NCBI GenBank assembly: GCA_017556805.1
Contig: JAFYMC010000019.1
Location: 1 to 64,000, forward strand
Direction of reading: 5' to 3'
Length of the DNA: 64,000 bases
Source of the DNA: Lachnospiraceae bacterium
GTDB lineage: Bacteria; Bacillota; Clostridia; Lachnospirales; Lachnospiraceae
Part shown: positions 59,371-64,000 of the stretch, one piece after another
How the letters are laid out: each line of letters starts with the position of its first letter
How positions within the stretch are numbered: position 1 is the stretch's first letter
Notes under the pieces: generated by a model
Database searches by the model: none
Seen by the model: the letters and a program-made list of their open reading frames with translations, nothing else
What the model was told of the DNA's origin: nothing
Made by a program: the position numbers and the translations under genes

Positions 59371-59604
59371 ATGAAGACCGTAAAAATTTCTTTAAACTCT
59401 ATCGACAAGGTAAAGGCTTTCGTAAACGAGATCACGAAGTTCGATTCCGATTTCGATTTAGTTTCCGGAAGATATGTCATTGATGCTAAGTCCATCATGG
59501 GTATTTTCAGTTTAGACCTTTCTAAGCCGATTGACTTAAACGTACATGCTCAGGACAACTTAGACGCTGTTCTTGCTGTTTTAGCACCGTACATCGTTGA
59601 GTAA
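59371..59604 (+). CDS. HPr-like protein lacking the catalytic histidine
   Basis: A 77-residue HPr-fold protein. The second half is well conserved: AKSIMGIFSLDLSKPIDLNV contains the regulatory Ser41 equivalent to HPr Ser46. The first active-site helix, normally IHARPA with His15, reads IDKVKA, so phosphotransfer from Enzyme I is not possible. In Bacillus, Crh also lacks His15 and acts only through Ser46; a similar role with the HPr kinase is plausible. AAGGAGGAG precedes the ATG. It is monocistronic with its own promoter and terminator. Confidence 0.85.
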   Translation: MKTVKISLNSIDKVKAFVNEITKFDSDFDLVSGRYVIDAKSIMGIFSLDLSKPIDLNVHAQDNLDAVLAVLAPYIVE

Positions 59605-59633
59605 TCACAAATAAAAGGTATTGTTACAAACGG

Positions 59634-59669
59634 GGAGGATACAGAATGTATCCTCCGTTTTGTTTTTTA
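59634..59669. terminator. Bidirectional terminator between the HPr-like gene and thiI
   Basis: GGAGGATACA (59634-59643), loop GAA, TGTATCCTCC (59647-59656), then GTTTTGTTTTTT. Confidence 0.85.
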
Positions 59670-60845
59670 TGCTCTCACTTCTATCACTTCCGTAGTTTCA
59701 ATTGCTTCCTTCATCAAATCATCAATCACATCCGCAAGTAACTCCTCCGACTTCTCGATTGCAGACAATATCGGCTTGGTTACCGGATGCTTTGCCACGA
59801 AAATGGTGCAGCAATCCTCGTACGGTAAAATAGAGGTCTCGAAGGTGCCGATTTTCTGGGCAATATCGATGATTTCCACTTTATCCATTCCGATGAGCGG
59901 ACGATATACCGGAAGCTCACATACCGCATTGGTGGTCAGCAAGCTGTGCATGGTCTGGCTTGCTACCTGACCGATACTCTCACCGGTAATCATACCGAGA
60001 CACTCACTCTTATTTGCAAAATACTCCGCAATACGCATCATATAACGGCGCATAATAATCGTCAACTGTTCATGCGGACATTTCTCGTAAATTGCCAACT
60101 GAATATCCGTAAAGTTTACCACATTGAGGCGAATCGGACCGGTATAACGACTGACGATTCTGGCCAGGTCCACAACCTTTTCCTTTGCACGGTCACTGGT
60201 ATAAGGCGGTGCATGAAAATAGGTTGCCTCCAGTGCCACACCTCTCTTTGAAATCATATAGCCTGCCACCGGGCTGTCAATACCGCCGGATAAAAGCAAC
60301 ATTGCCTTACCTGCGGTTCCCACCGGCATACCGCCCGGGCCCGCCAATACCTTGGAATAGATATACGCACGGTTTCTGATTTCTACCGTAATCACTTCTT
60401 GCGGATCGTGTACATCCACGGAAATCTGATCAAAACGGGAAAGCAAGTACTCGCCCATATTGGCACAAATCTCCGGAGAAGTGAACTGATACTGCTTGTC
60501 CGCGCGCTTTGCCGCCATCTTAAAGGTAAAGTTCTTCTGCGGATACATCTCCTCCACAAAATCGCCCACCGCCTGCTTTACAGTCTCCCATTCCGTAGTG
60601 TCAACCACCTTTACCGGGCAGAAACCGATTACGCCGAATACACGCCCCAGAGCTTCCACGGTGTCTTCGTAGTCATAGCCCTGCGGACATTCCACAAAAA
60701 TTCTTCCCTGTTCACGTACAACCGTATACTCGCCAAGCGGGCGCAAGCTGTCCATAATTCTATTCTTTAATGCATTTTCAAAAATGTGGCGGTTACTACC
60801 CTTTAAGCCGATTTCACCGTACTTTACCAAAAAAGCCTGATACAT
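59667..60845 (-). CDS. thiI: tRNA uracil 4-sulfurtransferase ThiI (no rhodanese domain)
   Basis: A 392-residue enzyme that makes 4-thiouridine at tRNA position 8 and supplies sulfur for thiamine. An N-terminal ferredoxin-like/THUMP part (FLVKYGEIGLKGSNR) precedes the PP-loop LLLSGGIDSPVAGYM; TGESIGQVASQT and PLIGMDKVEII follow. The C-terminal rhodanese domain of E. coli ThiI is absent, as in most Firmicutes, so sulfur comes directly from the desulfurase encoded just upstream. The start at 60845 follows GGAGGATTG. Confidence 0.96.
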   Translation of the reverse strand: MYQAFLVKYGEIGLKGSNRHIFENALKNRIMDSLRPLGEYTVVREQGRIFVECPQGYDYEDTVEALGRVFGVIGFCPVKVVDTTEWETVKQAVGDFVEEMYPQKNFTFKMAAKRADKQYQFTSPEICANMGEYLLSRFDQISVDVHDPQEVITVEIRNRAYIYSKVLAGPGGMPVGTAGKAMLLLSGGIDSPVAGYMISKRGVALEATYFHAPPYTSDRAKEKVVDLARIVSRYTGPIRLNVVNFTDIQLAIYEKCPHEQLTIIMRRYMMRIAEYFANKSECLGMITGESIGQVASQTMHSLLTTNAVCELPVYRPLIGMDKVEIIDIAQKIGTFETSILPYEDCCTIFVAKHPVTKPILSAIEKSEELLADVIDDLMKEAIETTEVIEVRA

Positions 60846-60901
60846 ACAATCCTCCAATGTTTTGCAACCGTTTCCGGTCAATTTTCAAACTACCGTTTCC
60901 T

Positions 60902-62101
60902 TTACTTCCGCCAAAATCTACGCAACTGCGGTAATAATTCCTTTAATACCGCAAGTGTATACTCTACTTCTTCTTTCGTGGTATCCTTACAAAAACTGAA
61001 CCGCACCGTAGCGTCCAGTAATTCTTTCTTCACATCAATTGCCTTTAATGTCCCGCTCACTGCCGGATGATTGGACGAACACGCCGAACCGGAAGACACA
61101 TAGATGCCCTTTTCTTCCAACGCATGAAGCAGCACCTCACTCCGCACTCCCGCAAAGCCCACGCTCATAATGTGCGGTGCGGTTTTCTTTAAGCGTTCCT
61201 CCCGTTCTTCTTTGTCTATCTTCGAACCGTCCTTGTTATCCACCAAATGAATCGTTACATCCGGTATCTCGGAAAGTCCTTCCGCAAAGTATTTCTTCAG
61301 TTCAAACAGATACTCCTGCAAGCTTTCAATCTCCTTGCAGGCAAGCTCTGCCGCCAGGCCAAGCCCTGCAACGCCCGGCACATTTTCCGTACCGGATCGC
61401 ATGCCTTTTTGCTGTCCGCCGCCGAATAAAATCGGCTTAATCTTTGTCTTTTCTTTTACATATAAAAAGCCGCAACCCTTCGGTCCGTGAAGCTTATGAG
61501 CACTGACCGAAAGCAAATCGATATTCTGCCGCTTCGGATAAATCCGGAACTTACCGTAGGCTTGGATAGCATCCACATGGAACAAAATCGCCGGATTGTA
61601 CTCCTTCACCGCAGTTCCCAGCGCCGTAATATCCTGTACCGCACCGACCTCGTTGTTCACCGCCATCACCGATACCAAAATCGTATCCTCGCAAAGAGCC
61701 TCTTTCAAAGCCTCTACAGTCACAACACCCTCAAGTCCCGGTGTCAGGTATGTCACGCGAAACCCCATCTCCTCTAAAATAAACATCGGCTCATACACCG
61801 ACGGATGCTCAAAAGAAGTGGTAATGATGTGCATTCCGCTGCGCTTATTGGCCAGGGCCGTACCGATCAGTGCCATATTGTTGGACTCGGTACCTCCGGA
61901 TGTGAAAAAAATCTCCTCCGGCTTACATTTTAAGGTTGCCGCAATCTGCTCCTTCGCGGTCTTGATATAACGCTCCGCTTCCATGCCCTTTTTATGACGG
62001 GAAGACGGATTGCCGAAATCCTCCTTATATACCCGCTCCATCAAAGCCAATACGTCGTCATTGATTTTCGTTGTGGCCGAATTATCCAAATACGCTTCCA
62101 T
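60902..62101 (-). CDS. Cysteine desulfurase (IscS/NifS-like)
   Basis: A 399-residue PLP enzyme that releases sulfur from cysteine. AYLDNSATTKI is the N-terminal signature, SAHKLHGPKGCGFLYV holds the PLP lysine, and SSGSACSSNHPAVSGTL the persulfide Cys. Position directly upstream of thiI suggests it is the dedicated sulfur donor for tRNA thiolation (NifZ-type in Bacillus). It follows rsmE by eight bases. AGGAGATTTC precedes the ATG. Confidence 0.94.
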   Translation of the reverse strand: MEAYLDNSATTKINDDVLALMERVYKEDFGNPSSRHKKGMEAERYIKTAKEQIAATLKCKPEEIFFTSGGTESNNMALIGTALANKRSGMHIITTSFEHPSVYEPMFILEEMGFRVTYLTPGLEGVVTVEALKEALCEDTILVSVMAVNNEVGAVQDITALGTAVKEYNPAILFHVDAIQAYGKFRIYPKRQNIDLLSVSAHKLHGPKGCGFLYVKEKTKIKPILFGGGQQKGMRSGTENVPGVAGLGLAAELACKEIESLQEYLFELKKYFAEGLSEIPDVTIHLVDNKDGSKIDKEEREERLKKTAPHIMSVGFAGVRSEVLLHALEEKGIYVSSGSACSSNHPAVSGTLKAIDVKKELLDATVRFSFCKDTTKEEVEYTLAVLKELLPQLRRFWRK

Positions 62102-62109
62102 GAAATCTC

Positions 62110-62856
62110 CTATTCCTCACTGCATTCGATAGACAACATCAGCATGGACAACATGGCAAGTCCCGCCGTTTCCGTCCGCAAAATACGCTTTCCCAGGGAA
62201 AGGCACTCTGCACCGTGGTCTTTACACTGTTCCACCTCATCTTCCGTAAAACCGCCCTCCGGTCCCACAAAGATACCGATGCTCCCTTTTTGTCCCGCTG
62301 TTTTTAAGCACTCCGCCGTCGGCTTCATGCCTTCCGCGTTTTCATACAGAATTACATTATAGTCTAAATCCGCCATGGACGCAAGTGCTTCTTTCCAAGT
62401 ATGTATCGGTGCTACATTCGGAATCACACCTCTGCCCGACTGCTTTGCGGCACTTTCCGCAATCGCCTGCCAACGGGTCAGCTTCTTTTCTTCCTTTCCG
62501 CCTTCCGTCTTTACGATGGTACGCTTTGTCACTACCGGCACAATCTCCGCCGCACCCAGTTCCACTGCCTTCTGGATAATCAGCTCCATCTTGTCCTTTT
62601 TCGGCAATCCCTGGTATAACACCAGACGTACCGGCAGTTCCGTATCGGACTGCTTCTCTTCCAAAATCGTCGCTAAAAGATTCCGTTCTCTGCTTCCGGC
62701 AAGTTCACACAAATAGTCCGTACCCACGCCGTCGCACAACATAAACTTTTCTCCGTTTTTCATGCGGAGCACATTCTTAATATGATTTACATCTTCCCCG
62801 ATAATCTCAATGGTATCCCCCTGTTTTTGGGACGGTTCGATATAAAAACGATACAT
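62110..62856 (-). CDS. rsmE: 16S rRNA m3U1498 methyltransferase RsmE
   Basis: A 248-residue SPOUT methyltransferase. The N-terminal PUA-like part (EIIGEDVNHIKNVLRMKNGE) binds rRNA; the knot has IFVGPEGGFTEDEVEQCKDH and LGKRILRTETAGLAML. It follows prmA in the usual Firmicute order prmA-rsmE. GGAAAGGAAAGAG precedes the ATG. Confidence 0.96.
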   Translation of the reverse strand: MYRFYIEPSQKQGDTIEIIGEDVNHIKNVLRMKNGEKFMLCDGVGTDYLCELAGSRERNLLATILEEKQSDTELPVRLVLYQGLPKKDKMELIIQKAVELGAAEIVPVVTKRTIVKTEGGKEEKKLTRWQAIAESAAKQSGRGVIPNVAPIHTWKEALASMADLDYNVILYENAEGMKPTAECLKTAGQKGSIGIFVGPEGGFTEDEVEQCKDHGAECLSLGKRILRTETAGLAMLSMLMLSIECSEE

Positions 62857-62914
62857 ACTCTTTCCTTTCCGATTCGCTCTCGCCGCTCCGATTCGCAGCG
62901 TCCCGACTCATCCC

Positions 62915-63916
62915 TTACTTCGCTACAATGGATACCCAGTCGCCCTGGGTTACAATCTCCACGATTTCAAAACCGTTTTCCATTAATGCCGCTTCTACCG
63001 CTTCCTGCTTCATGTTAATGATACCGGAGCTGATAAACAATGCGCCCGGCTTCATAAACTCTCCTGCCACAGCGGATAACGGAATAATCACATCTGCCAA
63101 AATATTCGCTACCACAATATCGTACTTTTGAAGACCTACTGCCGCACGCAACGCCCTATCGCCGATGACATTCCCGTCGGTCACTTCAATGAGACCGCTC
63201 TTTCCGGTAAACACCGGCAGACCTGCTTCATTCTTTTCACAAATCTCTGCCGCCAGCTTATTTACTTCCGCATTCTCCGCAGTTACTCCTACCGCAATCG
63301 GGTCAATATCCACCGCTGCCGCATAGTCCGCACCGAGCAACATGGAAATAATGGAAAGAATACCACTGCCGCAGCCTACGTCAAACACGGTATCACCCTT
63401 CTTTAAGTACTTCTTTAAATTCCAGATACAAAGCTTCGTAGTCTCGTGAGCTCCGGTACCGAAAGCGGTACCCGGATCGATTTCTACCACCAGATCCCCG
63501 TCCTTTTTCTCCGTTAACGTTTCCCAAGTCGGCTTAATTACGATGCTGTCATCCACACGGAAAGGCTTAAAGAACTCCTTCCAGTTGTTAATCCAGTCCT
63601 TGTCCTCGGTCTCCGATACGGAAAGTTCACCGCTTCCCACATTCATAAACTGACGAAGTTCGGAAAGCTCTACTGCAATATTCGCCTTTAATTCCTCGAT
63701 ATCTGTGTCGGTATCCAGATAAAAGCTCACAACCGCACTGCCGTCATCCTCCGGAAGCTCCGGCAAAATATCAATAAACATCTTCTGCTTGTCCTCCTCA
63801 GAAAGCGGAACGTAATCCGAAATCTCGATTCCTTCCACTCCGAGATCTCCCAAAATCACGCTTATCATATCCACAGCTTCCGTCGTTGTCTTTAATTCCA
63901 TCTTAATCCACTTCAT
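62915..63916 (-). CDS. prmA: Ribosomal protein L11 methyltransferase
   Basis: A 333-residue SAM enzyme that methylates ribosomal protein L11. The N-terminal substrate domain (MKWIKMELKTTTEAVDMIS) is followed by IDPGTAFGTGAHETTKLC, motif I TVFDVGCGSGILSI and VVANILADVIIPL. The start at 63916 follows AAGGAGATAATT; the 13 open codons upstream are not part of the family. It heads the prmA-rsmE-desulfurase-thiI run. Confidence 0.96.
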   Translation of the reverse strand: MKWIKMELKTTTEAVDMISVILGDLGVEGIEISDYVPLSEEDKQKMFIDILPELPEDDGSAVVSFYLDTDTDIEELKANIAVELSELRQFMNVGSGELSVSETEDKDWINNWKEFFKPFRVDDSIVIKPTWETLTEKKDGDLVVEIDPGTAFGTGAHETTKLCIWNLKKYLKKGDTVFDVGCGSGILSIISMLLGADYAAAVDIDPIAVGVTAENAEVNKLAAEICEKNEAGLPVFTGKSGLIEVTDGNVIGDRALRAAVGLQKYDIVVANILADVIIPLSAVAGEFMKPGALFISSGIINMKQEAVEAALMENGFEIVEIVTQGDWVSIVAK

Positions 63917-63940
63917 AATTATCTCCTTAGGCACGCAGAA

Positions 63941-63971
63941 AGGTAGGGCTGTCATATTTGCAGTCCTACCT
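63941..63971 (-). terminator. Probable terminator of a gene beyond the right edge
   Basis: Minus strand AGGTAGG-N-CTG ... CAG-N-CCTACCT followed by TTTC. It lies 25 bases upstream of the prmA start; no gene is recognisable in 63917-64000. Confidence 0.5.
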
Positions 63972-64000
63972 CTCTTACTTATTTACTTCCCAAAAAACTT

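Overview
The window looks like a chromosomal segment of an anaerobic clostridium of the Lachnospiraceae type; genus and species cannot be read from it. The evidence is the gene content: a SCIFF peptide with its radical-SAM maturase, an anaerobic class III ribonucleotide reductase, a Re-citrate-synthase-like gene beside isocitrate dehydrogenase, IreB, RNase J, a SigK-type sigma factor, DUF4364 and DUF1292 proteins, and a methylglyoxal synthase. Promoters are low-GC-Firmicute SigA type (TTGACA-17-TATAAT) and ribosome binding sites are strong (AAAGGAG). I see no rRNA, tRNA, CRISPR array, transposase or phage gene. Most genes are on the minus strand.

Layout. 1-800: a truncated ATPase-like gene, a small zinc-ribbon gene and a 300-bp palindromic repeat element. 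0.8-9.3 kb (minus): stomatin/NfeD pair, DUF4956 plus VTC-type polyphosphate polymerase, pgi, an unknown repeat-bearing membrane protein, a SpoU methyltransferase and a binding-protein/GGDEF fusion. 9.4-12.1 kb (plus): malic enzyme, a YhcC-like radical SAM protein, DUF4364. 12.2-19.8 kb (minus): a protein quality-control block, tig-clpP-clpX-lon-engB, behind glmM. 19.9-24.6 kb: membrane GGDEF protein, AGCS transporter, DJ-1 protein, CE2-like esterase. 24.6-26.5 kb: upp between unusual structured non-coding elements. 26.5-31.4 kb: galM, copper chaperone and copper ATPase, DegV. 31.6-34.7 kb: a compact peptide-modification locus (64-aa precursor, HPr-kinase-like protein, asparagine-synthetase-like protein). 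34.8-46.4 kb: Na/phosphate transporter, a citrate synthase-IDH-GntR operon, mgsA, nrdDG, AI-2E-type transporter. 46.5-49.98 kb: SCIFF locus and a lipoprotein. 50-59.2 kb: a long minus-strand housekeeping run (decarboxylase, sigK, U32, O-methyltransferase, MltG-like, RNase J, DUF1292, ruvX, ireB, mtaB). 59.4-63.9 kb: an HPr-like gene, then prmA-rsmE-cysteine desulfurase-thiI.

The most unusual things are: (1) a SCIFF precursor that is an in-frame tandem duplication (12 Cys instead of 6); (2) a minimal lasso-peptide-like locus with a divergent precursor, a kinase-like and a cyclase-like enzyme but no visible leader peptidase or recognition protein; (3) two families of structured intergenic elements, each with two copies here, whose stems differ in sequence between copies yet remain base-paired, which points to conserved RNA or DNA structure; (4) a candidate small RNA with C-rich unpaired stretches; and (5) a GntR operator-like palindrome sitting on the -10 box of the citrate synthase operon. 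Functions are inferred from recognised families and motifs; no database search was possible.
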